Assembly: GCF_019511525.1 (NCBI RefSeq)
Contig: NZ_JAEUAT010000002.1
Span: 124,001 to 188,000 of the forward strand
Length of the DNA: 64,000 nucleotides
Direction: 5' to 3'
Source of the DNA: Rhizobium cauense
GTDB taxonomy: Bacteria; Pseudomonadota; Alphaproteobacteria; Rhizobiales; Rhizobiaceae
The notes beneath the pieces are model-generated. The model worked only from the letters and a program-made list of their open reading frames with translations. It had not been told where the DNA came from and made no database searches. The stretch's first letter is position 1, and each line of letters opens with the position of its first letter. Positions 1 through 7,736 of the stretch are shown here, in pieces. A program made the translations under genes and the position numbers.

Positions 1-44
1 TCGGGCTCCGGGTGCTCTGTGTCGAGGTGCATCTGAAAGGCCAT
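1..44 (-). CDS. 5' end of an unidentified gene running off the left edge
   Basis: An ATG at 44 read leftward gives 14 open codons (MAFQMHLDTEHPEP) before the window ends. A strong Shine-Dalgarno, GGAGG, lies a few bases upstream of the ATG (about 49-53), which is the main support. The fragment is too short to assign a family or function. It is divergent from the gene at 380, so the stretch between them probably holds promoters for both. Confidence 0.5.
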   Translation of the reverse strand, partial: MAFQMHLDTEHPEP

Positions 45-379
45 GGTAGCCTCCGCTTGTTATACGCTTCGAGATTAGCGTAGGATTGCTGACAACTTCT
101 GAATAATCTCCCTACAATCCGAAGCTTATGCCTGTCTGGAGAGCAGAATGGCTCGTTTTCGGTCAGGGAGAGCTTCTACCCTGAAGCCACGTCGCTTGAC
201 AGGCCGATGGCCTTCAAGCATATCGGGCATGGCTCGAGGCGCCGGCCGCTCGCGGACGACAGGTCCATGGTGAAGTCCTCGATATGATCAGTCACAGCCA
301 TTTTGGTGCATGCTGACTGCAGGCAAGGCGAGCTCCCTGGTACCGGTCGAAATGGCATGCCTTCCGAAAGGCTGATTCT
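45..379. other. 335-bp gap with no convincing gene
   Basis: Divergent intergenic stretch between the edge gene (minus) and the gene starting at 380 (plus). It contains a 41-codon Arg-rich frame from 148 preceded by GGAGAG, but the composition does not look like a protein. I see no RNA gene, repeat or recognisable operator. Confidence 0.5.
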
Positions 380-820
380 GTGACCACTGCATATCCAACG
401 ATCGAAGAATTGAAATCCCAGGCCAAGCGTCTTCGTCAGGCCATGGAAGGACGCAGCACCCCGATTTCTCACAGCGCTGCGCTCGAACTCGTCGCCCAGC
501 AGCATGGGGTGCGAGACTGGAATACCCTCTCTGCACTCGCTGCAAGGCCGAACGAGGAGCCAATTGCGGCCATCTCGGTTGGCTCCCAGGTGCGCGGCCG
601 CTATTTGAACCAGTCCTTCACTGGCCAGGTGCTGGCTCTCGCCGGAGAGCCGGGAGCCAAGCTCCACAAGATCACCATCCATTTCGACGAGCCGGTGGAC
701 GTGGTGACCTTCGAGAGCTTTTCGGCCTTCCGTCGGCGCATCAATGCGCAGGTCGATGCAAACGGCGTGTCGCCGCGCGAGACGTCGAACGGCGTTCCGC
801 ATCTCGTGCTGGAGATTTGA
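380..820 (+). CDS. glyoxalase-related domain protein
   Basis: A 146-residue protein starting at GTG, with GAAAGG about nine bases upstream. Residues 8-55 match the small helical glyoxalase-related domain found in proteobacterial proteins: an EELKxQAKRLR stretch, then SHSxALELVAQQHG and RDWNTL. The remaining ~90 residues are a predicted beta-rich region without a motif I know. The family is named for occurring next to or fused with glyoxalase domains; no catalytic residues are known to me, so the function is unassigned. There is no signal peptide, so it is probably cytosolic. It converges with iolB and shares a hairpin terminator with it. Confidence 0.7.
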   Translation: MTTAYPTIEELKSQAKRLRQAMEGRSTPISHSAALELVAQQHGVRDWNTLSALAARPNEEPIAAISVGSQVRGRYLNQSFTGQVLALAGEPGAKLHKITIHFDEPVDVVTFESFSAFRRRINAQVDANGVSPRETSNGVPHLVLEI

Positions 821-825
821 GGCGC

Positions 826-861
826 ACAACAGTGCCGCGCTTTCGGGCGCGGCTCTGTTGT
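826..861. terminator. bidirectional hairpin terminator between convergent genes
   Basis: Arms ACAACAG and GCCGCGC (826-840) pair with GCGCGGC and CTGTTGT (847-861) around a TTTCGG loop, giving two 7-bp helices separated by one T-T mismatch. It lies between the stops of the 380-820 gene and iolB. The downstream T-run is weak (ATTCTTG), so termination strength is uncertain. Confidence 0.6.
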
Positions 862-870
862 ATTCTTGTC

Positions 871-1668
871 TTACGCCTTCAGCAGCCACTCATGCTCCGG
901 CGCGTTGTGGAATTTCCATATGCGCTTGGGCCCGGCCATGACGTTGAGGTAGTAGAGGTCATAGCCGTGGCAGGCGGCGCAAGGGTGATAGCCCTTCGGC
1001 ACCAGCGTCACATCGCCGTCCTCAAGCACCATCACCTCGTCCAGCGAACGGTCGTCGGTATATACCCGCTGGAAGCCGAAACCCTGGGGCGGGTTGAGCC
1101 GGTGATAGTAGGTTTCTTCGAGAAAGCTCTCGTTCGGAAGGTTGTCCTGGTCGTGCTTGTGTGGCGGGTAGCTGGACGTATGACCGCCTGGCGTGATGAC
1201 CTCGACGACGAGCAACGAGTAGGCGGAGGCGTCATCTTCCGGCATGATATTGTTGACGTAGCGCACGTTGGTGCCCTTGCCGCGCGTCAGAGGCGGGTGC
1301 GTGCCGGGCGGAATGGCTTTTGCTTCATATGTGCCGCCGCCGGGAGCAGAGCAGACCGCAAGTTCAAGGTCTGTTTCCGCCGTCACCGACCACGTCGATT
1401 CCATAGGGATATAAAGCGCATGCGGGGCGCCGTCGAAGGGGCTTATGCGCTCGCCGAGCGAGCCGAAATCCTTCGTGCCGGCCTTGGCCTTGCCCTTGCC
1501 ACTCACCCAGACGAGGCAAACTTCGCGTTCGCCGGTTTCTCCGGAGACCGTCTCGCCTGGCTTCATCCGATGCATATCGAAGCCGACATAGGTCCAGCCG
1601 GCGTTTTCCGGGGTGACGTGCGTGACGCGGCCGTGCGTGCCGGATGGTTTCACCTTGAGGTTTGGCAT
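871..1668 (-). CDS. iolB: 5-deoxy-glucuronate isomerase
   Basis: Converts 5-deoxy-D-glucuronate to 5-dehydro-2-deoxy-D-gluconate, the step of cytosolic myo-inositol catabolism that feeds the IolC kinase. The 265 residues match the usual IolB length. The bicupin metal site is visible: GGHTSSYPPHKHD (161-173), the Glu in ETYYHR (185-190) and the His in KGYHP (225-229). The ATG at 1668 has GGGAG about ten bases upstream. It is the last gene of the iolC-iolD-iolE-iolB operon, 102 bp after iolE with a palindromic hairpin in the gap. Confidence 0.95.
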   Translation of the reverse strand: MPNLKVKPSGTHGRVTHVTPENAGWTYVGFDMHRMKPGETVSGETGEREVCLVWVSGKGKAKAGTKDFGSLGERISPFDGAPHALYIPMESTWSVTAETDLELAVCSAPGGGTYEAKAIPPGTHPPLTRGKGTNVRYVNNIMPEDDASAYSLLVVEVITPGGHTSSYPPHKHDQDNLPNESFLEETYYHRLNPPQGFGFQRVYTDDRSLDEVMVLEDGDVTLVPKGYHPCAACHGYDLYYLNVMAGPKRIWKFHNAPEHEWLLKA

Positions 1669-1703
1669 TGGCGGGTACTCCCTGATGCTCTCGCTTTCTT
1701 GTC

Positions 1704-1741
1704 CTCGCCCCCACCCCTTTCGGGGCGGGTTGTGGGGCGAG
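1704..1741. repeat. palindromic intergenic element in the iolE-iolB gap
   Basis: CTCGCCCC (1704-1711) pairs with GGGGCGAG (1734-1741), and CCCC (714-717 of the row, 1714-1717) can pair with GGGG (1722-1725) inside it. The C-rich/G-rich layout resembles the palindromic intergenic elements scattered through rhizobial genomes (RIME/RPE type). That assignment is by resemblance only. In the operon transcript it would form a hairpin just after iolE. Confidence 0.45.
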
Positions 1742-1770
1742 CGAATCCTTAGATGGCCGCAGATAGAACG

Positions 1771-2688
1771 CTATCCCTTGGGGAAGCCCTCGGTTTCCAC
1801 CGTGTAGCCCGCCGTGGTCATGACGCGCATCAGTTCAGCATGGCCGATTTCTGCCATCTTCTGCGGAGGCGCTTTGCGCGGATCCTGTTCAGCCTCGACG
1901 ACGAACCACCCTTCATAGCCGTAACTCGCGAACCGCTCGACGATGGCGCCGAAATCGAGCGAGCCATCACCCGGCACGGTGAAGGCGCCGAGCGCCACCA
2001 CGTCGAGGAAGGACTGCTTGCTACGGTCGAGCCCGTCGACAACAGTTTTGCGGATGTCCTTGACGTGAACGTGATTGATGCGGGCGTGGTGATTGTCGAT
2101 GGCGCGCAAAACGTCGCCGCCGGCAAAGGCCAGGTGCCCGGCGTCGAGCAGCAGCGGAATGCCTTCACCCGAATTGCGCATGAAGGCGTCCAGTTCCGGC
2201 TCGGTCTCAACGACGGCTGCCATGTGGTGGTGATAGGAAAGCGGCATGCCCTGCTCGGCGCACCATTCGCCAAACTGGGTGACCTTGCGGGCATAGACCT
2301 TCATCTCATCGTCGGAAAGACGCGGCTTGGTCGCGAGCGGCTTGGATCGGTCGCCCTGGATGGAGCGACCGACTTCACCATAAACGATGCAGGGCGCGTT
2401 GACGGCCTTGAACAGCTCGATCATCGGCGCGATGCGATCCTTGTTGGCCGCGAGCTCCTCGTCGACGAGCGTGCCCGAGAACCAGCCGCCGCAAAGCGTC
2501 ACGTCGGCGGCGCGCAGGATCGGCAGCATCTCGGCCGGATTGTTCGGAAAGCGGCGGCCCTGTTCCATGCCGGTAAAGCCAGCGCCGCGCGACTGGCGCA
2601 GGCATTCTTCCAGGGATACGTCGTCGCTAAGCTCGGGAAGATCGTCGTTCCACCAGGCGATCGGCGACATGCCAAGTTTGGCCTTCAT
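1771..2688 (-). CDS. iolE: myo-inosose-2 dehydratase
   Basis: Dehydrates 2-keto-myo-inositol (scyllo-inosose) to the 1,2-dione substrate of IolD. The 305-residue TIM-barrel protein of the sugar-phosphate isomerase/epimerase superfamily begins MKAKLGMSPIAWWNDD, typical for IolE. Likely metal-binding stretches are YHHHMAAVVET, LLLDAGHLAFAGG, HVHVKDIR and the Glu in VVEAEQDP. I placed the start at 2688 rather than at an in-frame ATG at 2709 because AGGAGACT precedes it at correct spacing and homologues start here. It is the third enzyme gene of the iol operon. Confidence 0.95.
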   Translation of the reverse strand: MKAKLGMSPIAWWNDDLPELSDDVSLEECLRQSRGAGFTGMEQGRRFPNNPAEMLPILRAADVTLCGGWFSGTLVDEELAANKDRIAPMIELFKAVNAPCIVYGEVGRSIQGDRSKPLATKPRLSDDEMKVYARKVTQFGEWCAEQGMPLSYHHHMAAVVETEPELDAFMRNSGEGIPLLLDAGHLAFAGGDVLRAIDNHHARINHVHVKDIRKTVVDGLDRSKQSFLDVVALGAFTVPGDGSLDFGAIVERFASYGYEGWFVVEAEQDPRKAPPQKMAEIGHAELMRVMTTAGYTVETEGFPKG

Positions 2689-2754
2689 CAATAGTCTCCT
2701 CAAAAGCATTGTTGGAAGAGCGTCGCCGCTCTTCCAGAAGATGAAATCAGTCGA

Positions 2755-4605
2755 TCAGCCGATGCGCTGGGCGGCGCGCGCCTTGACGTAAGCCGCGTGC
2801 GCCTTGTTGACCTGTTCGCGCGGGCTGACTTCGGGAACGGCAACGTCCCACCAATAGCCGCCGGCATCCGTCGTGATCAGCGGATCGGTGTCGATCACGA
2901 AAACCGAGGTGCGATCGTTCTTCTTCGAGTCGGCGATCGCCTTCTCGAGCTCGGCGATCGACGCAACCTTGACGGCGATGGCGCCCATGCTCTCGGCATG
3001 TGCCCGGAAGTCGATCTCGGGCATGACTTCGTAGTGCGCGTCCTTCAGCAGGTTGTTGAAGTTCGCGCCACCGGTCGCCATCTGCAGCCGGTTGATGCAG
3101 CCGTAGCCGCGGTTGTCCAGCAGGACGATGTTGAGCTTCAGGCCGAGCATGACCGATGTCGCGAGCTCGGAATTCAGCATCATGTAGGAGCCGTCGCCGA
3201 CGAGGACGAAGACTTCCTTCTCAGGATGCGCCATCTTAGCACCAAGGCCGCCAGCAATCTCGTAGCCCATGCAGGAGAAGCCATATTCCATGTGGTAGCT
3301 GCCGGGCGCGGTCGCCGGCCAGAGCTTGTGCATCTCGCCCGGCAAGCCGCCGGCAGCACATAGGCCGATGGCCTTTTCGAGATCGATCGAACGGGTAACA
3401 GCGCCGATCACCTGGGCGTCGGAGGGCAGGGCGGCATTGGTGCTCGCCATCGCCTTGGCGGCGGCGTCCATCCAGACCTTCTTTTCCCGTTTGGCCTTCT
3501 CTGCGAGCCCAGCGGGTGCCTTCCAGCCGGCAAGCCCGCTCGAAACTGCCTTCAGTCCCTCGCGGGCATCGGCCACCAGCGTCTCACCGTCATGCTTGGC
3601 TGCGTCGTACGCGGCAATGTTGAGGCCGAGGATCTTCAGCTTGTCGTTCTGGAAAAGCGCCCACGAGCCCGTCGTGAAGTCCTGGCAGCGCGTGCCGACG
3701 GCGATGATCAGGTCTGTATCCGTGGCGATGGCATTGGCCGCAGACGTGCCTGTGACACCAACGGAGCCGAGCGCCAGCGGATGCCGCTCGTCGATCGCCG
3801 ACTTACCGGCCTGCGTAACGACGACGGGGATGCGGTGTTCTTCCGCAAACGCCGTCAGTTCCTTCGTGGCCTGCGAGTAGAGTACACCACCGCCGGCGAT
3901 GATGACCGGCTTTTCCGATTTCTTGATGAGCGCGATGGCGTTTGCCAGTTCATCGGCATCCGGGCGAGGGCGGCGCGTGGTCCAGACACGCTCCTCGAAG
4001 AAGCTCTCGGGATAGTCGAAGGCCTCGGCTTGCACGTCCTGGCACAATGACAGCGTGACGGGGCCGCAGTCATAAGGATCGGTCAGTACCTGCATGGCGC
4101 GCTTCAGCGCCGAGATAATCTGCTCCGGCCGCGTGATACGGTCGAAATAGCGGGAAACCGAACGGAAGGCGTCATTGGCCGAAACCGTGCCGTCGCCGAA
4201 ATCCTCGATCTGCTGCAGCACCGGATCAGGCGCGCGATTGGCGAAGACATCGCCCGGCAGGAAGAGCACCGGGATGCGGTTGACGTGAGCGACGCCGGCA
4301 GCCGTCACCATGTTGAGGGCGCCTGGACCGATCGACGTCGTGCACGCCATGAAACGCTGGCGGAAATTCGCCTTGGCATAAGCAATCGCCGCATGCGCCA
4401 TGCCCTGCTCGTTATGGGCACGATAGGTCGGCAGTTCGCCACGGACCTGATAGAGCGCCTCGCCGATGCCAGCGACATTGCCGTGCCCGAAGATCGCCCA
4501 GACGCCGCCGAAGATTGGCACCTTGTTGCCGTCGACCAGGGTCATCTGCTTCTTGAGGAAATGCGTGACGGCCTGAGCCATCGTCAATCGTACAGTCTTG
4601 CCCAT
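2755..4605 (-). CDS. iolD: 3D-(3,5/4)-trihydroxycyclohexane-1,2-dione acylhydrolase
   Basis: Thiamine-diphosphate enzyme that hydrolytically opens the inositol ring to give 5-deoxy-glucuronate. The 616-residue protein has the three-domain layout of the acetolactate synthase superfamily. The cofactor-activating Glu66 lies in AHNEQGMAHAA, and the ThDP/Mg motif runs from GDGSYMMLNSE (470-480) to DNRGYG (about 498-503). The ATG at 4605 has GGGAGGTG upstream. It sits 23 bp after iolC and 66 bp before iolE on the same strand, so the genes are almost certainly cotranscribed. Confidence 0.96.
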   Translation of the reverse strand: MGKTVRLTMAQAVTHFLKKQMTLVDGNKVPIFGGVWAIFGHGNVAGIGEALYQVRGELPTYRAHNEQGMAHAAIAYAKANFRQRFMACTTSIGPGALNMVTAAGVAHVNRIPVLFLPGDVFANRAPDPVLQQIEDFGDGTVSANDAFRSVSRYFDRITRPEQIISALKRAMQVLTDPYDCGPVTLSLCQDVQAEAFDYPESFFEERVWTTRRPRPDADELANAIALIKKSEKPVIIAGGGVLYSQATKELTAFAEEHRIPVVVTQAGKSAIDERHPLALGSVGVTGTSAANAIATDTDLIIAVGTRCQDFTTGSWALFQNDKLKILGLNIAAYDAAKHDGETLVADAREGLKAVSSGLAGWKAPAGLAEKAKREKKVWMDAAAKAMASTNAALPSDAQVIGAVTRSIDLEKAIGLCAAGGLPGEMHKLWPATAPGSYHMEYGFSCMGYEIAGGLGAKMAHPEKEVFVLVGDGSYMMLNSELATSVMLGLKLNIVLLDNRGYGCINRLQMATGGANFNNLLKDAHYEVMPEIDFRAHAESMGAIAVKVASIAELEKAIADSKKNDRTSVFVIDTDPLITTDAGGYWWDVAVPEVSPREQVNKAHAAYVKARAAQRIG

Positions 4606-4628
4606 GGGGCACCTCCCAAATGCTTTAA

Positions 4629-6563
4629 CTAATTCAGGCCGCGGGTTTTCAACCAGGCGTCTGTCAATTGGCGGAAGCGTCCGGCCATGTCTGCGATCGC
4701 TTCCTCATCGTTTAGTTTACCGGAAAGCCAGCCGCGTGCCGCTTCAGCAAAGATGGTGCGGCCGACGGCAAAGCCCTTGACGGACGGAGCAGCCAGCGTC
4801 GCCTCGAAGCCCTTGACCAGCTCGTCGGCCGGAGCCTCGAGACCAAGCAGGACGATACCGCGGCACCATGGATCGTTCTTGGCAATCACGGCCTCGATCT
4901 TTTTCCAGGCGGCCGTCGAAGCCTGGGGCTCAAGTTTCCACCAGTCGGGCTTGATGCCAAGTGCATAGAGCTCTTCCATCGCCGTCGAGACCGTGTCGTC
5001 GGTCAGTGGCCCGTTCTTGCTCGAAATGATTTCGATCAGCAGTTCGCGGCCGACCTTGCGCGCGGCTTCGAAGAGCGTGCGCAGTTTTTCCTGCTGTTCG
5101 GTCTTCAGCGCTGCCGGATCATCCGGATGGTAGAAGCACAGGCACTTGATGCAATGATCGAGCGGCCATTCGACGAGCTGCGAGCCGATATCCTGACTGA
5201 ACTCGAAGCGCAGTGGCTTGGACCCCGGCAGCTCCACAGGGCGGCCGATCCAGGCGAAGTTCTTGGTTGCCGCATCGAAGAAGGCATCGCGCCCGAAGCG
5301 CTCATCGATCAACATGCCATAACCGCTGCGGCCATCAGCGACACGCGCCGCGGCCTCCACGGCAAGGCGCTTGAAGGCGACGATTTTCTTGTAGTCCAGG
5401 TTCAGTTCGTCGCAGATGCTGGTCAGCTGCGAACGGTGATCGATGGCAAGCGCCATGAGGAGCGGAATGTCGCCCTTGCGCGTGGAAGCCCAGTGGATGT
5501 GGTTGATCGCCTCATCCTTTCGCAGCGCACGATGCTGGCTTCCGTGCTTCAGGAAGAAATCGAGCTCGGCCCAGGTCGGATACTCAGGCGAGCAGAGGAG
5601 GCGGGAGACGGCGAAGGCGCCACAGGCATTCGCCCAGGTGGCACAGGTCTTCAGCGGTTCATTCTTCAGCCAGCCGCGCAGAAGGCCGGACATGAAGGCA
5701 TCGCCGGCGCCGAGCACGTTGAATACCTCGATGGGGAAGCCTTCGCCGACAATGCCGTCTTCCAGATTGTCGCTGATCGGACCATCGTAGACGATGCAGC
5801 CCATGGCGCCGCGCTTGAGAACGATCGTTGCCGGCGACATCAGGCGGATTTCCTTGAGCGCGCCGAGTACGTCGTCAGCACCTGAGGCAATCAGGATTTC
5901 CTCTTCCGTTCCGACGATCAGGTCGCAGTCCGGAAGCGTTTCCTTCATCTTGGAGGAGACGCGATCGGACTTCACATAGCGCTCGAAGCCTTCAGCGTGG
6001 CCGGCAAGGCCCCAGAGATTCGGTCGATAGTCGATGTCGAAGATGACCTTGCGACCATTGGCCTTGGCAATGCGGATGGCCTTTCGCTGTGCTGCTTCCG
6101 TATTCGGCCGGGAGAAATGCGTGCCCGACACCAGCACGGCGCGCGACGACTTGATGAAACTCTCATCGATGTCGCCTTCGTCGAGCGCCATGTCGGCACA
6201 GTCAGAGCGATAGAAGATCATCGGCGAGACGCCTTCGGCTTCGACAGCGAGCAGCACCAGTGCCGTTAGGCGCTCCTTGTCGGTCTTGATGCCCTTCGTC
6301 TCGACGCCTTCGCGCGCCGACTGCTCAATGATGAAGCGGCCCATCTGCTCGTCGCCGACCCGGGTGATCAGGCCCGACTTGAGGCCCAGGCGCGCCGTTC
6401 CGATGGCGATATTGGCAGGGCAGCCGCCGACGGACTTGGCAAAGGAGCCGATGTCCTCGAGCCGCGAACCGATCTGCTGGCCGTAGAGATCGACCGAAGA
6501 GCGGCCGATGGTGATCACGTCAAGCGACGGTTCCGGCTGCGAGCCCGGGTTCGGTTGTGCCAT
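4629..6563 (-). CDS. iolC: 5-dehydro-2-deoxygluconokinase fused to a DUF2090 domain
   Basis: Phosphorylates 5-dehydro-2-deoxygluconate. Residues 14-330 form a PfkB/ribokinase-type kinase, with the N-terminal GGCPANIA signature (46-53) and the catalytic GAGDAF (285-290, Asp287 as base). Residues from about 355 to 640 form a DUF2090 domain, beginning near HWASTRKGDIPLLMALAIDH. This domain is aldolase-like and may carry the following IolJ step (cleavage of the 6-phosphate product); that activity is inferred, and no separate iolJ lies nearby. The 644 residues are about twice the length of Bacillus IolC. It is the first gene of the operon, with GGGAGG before the ATG. Confidence 0.94.
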   Translation of the reverse strand: MAQPNPGSQPEPSLDVITIGRSSVDLYGQQIGSRLEDIGSFAKSVGGCPANIAIGTARLGLKSGLITRVGDEQMGRFIIEQSAREGVETKGIKTDKERLTALVLLAVEAEGVSPMIFYRSDCADMALDEGDIDESFIKSSRAVLVSGTHFSRPNTEAAQRKAIRIAKANGRKVIFDIDYRPNLWGLAGHAEGFERYVKSDRVSSKMKETLPDCDLIVGTEEEILIASGADDVLGALKEIRLMSPATIVLKRGAMGCIVYDGPISDNLEDGIVGEGFPIEVFNVLGAGDAFMSGLLRGWLKNEPLKTCATWANACGAFAVSRLLCSPEYPTWAELDFFLKHGSQHRALRKDEAINHIHWASTRKGDIPLLMALAIDHRSQLTSICDELNLDYKKIVAFKRLAVEAAARVADGRSGYGMLIDERFGRDAFFDAATKNFAWIGRPVELPGSKPLRFEFSQDIGSQLVEWPLDHCIKCLCFYHPDDPAALKTEQQEKLRTLFEAARKVGRELLIEIISSKNGPLTDDTVSTAMEELYALGIKPDWWKLEPQASTAAWKKIEAVIAKNDPWCRGIVLLGLEAPADELVKGFEATLAAPSVKGFAVGRTIFAEAARGWLSGKLNDEEAIADMAGRFRQLTDAWLKTRGLN

Positions 6564-6616
6564 GATGTCCTCCCGCTAGATTTTAGCTACGGCTTGGCGC
6601 CTGCTGATTGCGAGTA

Positions 6617-6645
6617 ATGAAACATCGGTTCCGTATTGTTGTCAA
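6617..6645 (-). promoter_or_regulatory. predicted sigma-70 promoter of the iolC operon
   Basis: On the minus strand a perfect TTGACA (6645-6640) is followed after 17 bp by TTTCAT (6622-6617), about 54 bp before the iolC start. One IolR-like operator lies over the spacer and -10 and another just upstream of the -35, the layout expected for repression. The -10 is a weak match, so the exact start site is uncertain. Confidence 0.5.
6619..6632. promoter_or_regulatory. IolR-like operator O1 (near-consensus)
   Basis: GAAA-CATCGG-TTCC differs by one base from GGAA-N6-TTCC, the motif I recall being reported for Sinorhizobium meliloti IolR. It overlaps the predicted iolC -10. Its centre is 30 bp (about three helical turns) from the perfect site at 6649, so two dimers could bind one DNA face. 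Confidence 0.5.
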
Positions 6646-6648
6646 TTC

Positions 6649-6662
6649 GGAATGTTTATTCC
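6649..6662. promoter_or_regulatory. IolR-like operator O2 (perfect match)
   Basis: GGAA-TGTTTA-TTCC is an exact GGAA-N6-TTCC palindrome, immediately upstream of the predicted iolC -35. It also contains the iolR stop codon (6656-6658). Almost the same 14-mer, differing by one base, appears in opposite orientation in front of iolR. Confidence 0.65.
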
Positions 6663-7531
6663 ATTTTTGATTTTGTCGATTTTGTCGACGTTCGCTTCCG
6701 CCGCCGCTCGGCGATCGCAACCGGGAGCGCCATGGTCAGCGCCATCGAGGCGGAGAGCGAGCGGAAACCAGCAAAGTCCGCCTCCGCCACTTCGAACCAG
6801 CAGGTCGCACGGGCGGCGAGCGGCGAGAAGGCTGAATCGGTTATGGCAACCACAGGCACGCCCCGATCCGCCAGCGCTTCCGCCTGGCTGAGGCTATCGG
6901 CGGCATAGGGAGAGAAGCTTGCGGCAATTGCCGCATCGTTCTTGGTCGCGAATTGCACCATCTCCGGATCGACGCCGTTTGGCGATGCGACGATTTGGTG
7001 TCGGATGTTCAGCTTCGAAAAGGCGTAGGTCATATGTGCCGTCAGCGGATAGGAGCGCCGCTTGGCGATCAGGTAGATCGTCTCGGCGGCGGCCAGAATA
7101 TCGACTGCCTTGGTAAAGGTGTCAGTCTGTACGGTGGCTGCCAGCCGGTTGACCGACTGGCTCGCGGCCGAAATGAAACCGGAAAGCAGATTGGCGTCTT
7201 CGTCATCGCCGCTCGCCTGTTCCAATGTCACAAGGCGCTCTTCATAGGTCAGCGTGCGATCGCGTAGGCGCTCGCGAAAGATGCTCTGGAGATCGGAGAA
7301 CCCGTCGTAACCCAGATGATGGGCAAGGCGCACCAGCGTCGACGGCTGCACATCCGAAGCGGCGGCAATGCTCGCCGTCGTGCCGAAGGCGATCTCGTCG
7401 GGATTGCCGAGCGCGAAGGCGGCGACCTGCGCCAAGCGTTTCGGCATGTTGGCCTTGCGCTCGATGATCGTGCTTCGCAGGCTTTCGAAGTCGCGCGGAA
7501 CGCGTGCAGGCGTCTTACTGTCAGTTTCCAT
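6656..7531 (-). CDS. iolR: RpiR-family transcriptional regulator of inositol catabolism
   Basis: A 291-residue RpiR/MurR-type regulator. It has an N-terminal winged HTH (about residues 20-85, including STLVRLAHHLGYDGFSDL) and a C-terminal SIS sugar-phosphate-binding domain (about 125-260) containing LIAKRRSYPL. Its place at the head of the iol genes, plus GGAA-N6-TTCC-like sites before it and before iolC, suggests it represses iolRCDEB until an inositol catabolite binds the SIS domain. I chose METDSKTP at 7531; an open frame runs 79 codons further up, but it crosses the operator and lacks family similarity. The sites in front of iolR imply autoregulation. Confidence 0.88.
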   Translation of the reverse strand: METDSKTPARVPRDFESLRSTIIERKANMPKRLAQVAAFALGNPDEIAFGTTASIAAASDVQPSTLVRLAHHLGYDGFSDLQSIFRERLRDRTLTYEERLVTLEQASGDDEDANLLSGFISAASQSVNRLAATVQTDTFTKAVDILAAAETIYLIAKRRSYPLTAHMTYAFSKLNIRHQIVASPNGVDPEMVQFATKNDAAIAASFSPYAADSLSQAEALADRGVPVVAITDSAFSPLAARATCWFEVAEADFAGFRSLSASMALTMALPVAIAERRRKRTSTKSTKSKME

Positions 7532-7549
7532 TGGTGCAGTCCAGTGAAT

Positions 7550-7563
7550 GAAATAAACATTCC
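7550..7563. promoter_or_regulatory. IolR-like operator before iolR
   Basis: GAAA-TAAACA-TTCC, 19 bp upstream of the chosen iolR start, is the reverse complement of the perfect site at 6649 apart from one base. The position in the leader or promoter fits autorepression. Confidence 0.5.
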
Positions 7564-7692
7564 ATACTCGTGACCATAAATGATTTCCCTCCACCCGGCT
7601 AATTGTTTTTACTTCGCTAAAATCCAATGAATTTCTACGAAATGGAGCCATTTGCGAGAAAAATGCTGCCGGAGGCAGCAGCTTGTCAAAAC

Positions 7693-7706
7693 GGTCTAAA
7701 TATTCC
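7693..7706. promoter_or_regulatory. weak IolR-like half-site before the divergent oxidoreductase
   Basis: GGTC-TAAATA-TTCC keeps one full half-site, and its last ten bases differ by one from the site in front of iolR. It lies 31 bp before the Gfo/Idh/MocA gene start and could bring that gene under IolR. The first half is poorly conserved, so this is tentative. Confidence 0.3.
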
Positions 7707-7736
7707 AAAAACAGTGGTGTATCTGGAGGAGACAAG

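Noticed and set aside
148..273. Possible 41-codon gene with GGAGAG upstream
   Set aside because: The Arg/Ser-rich composition is like non-coding high-GC sequence, and no similarity is recognised.
176..889. A 237-codon minus-strand frame across the glyoxalase-related gene
   Set aside because: It has no ribosome-binding site, no family resemblance and overlaps a well-supported plus-strand gene and a terminator.
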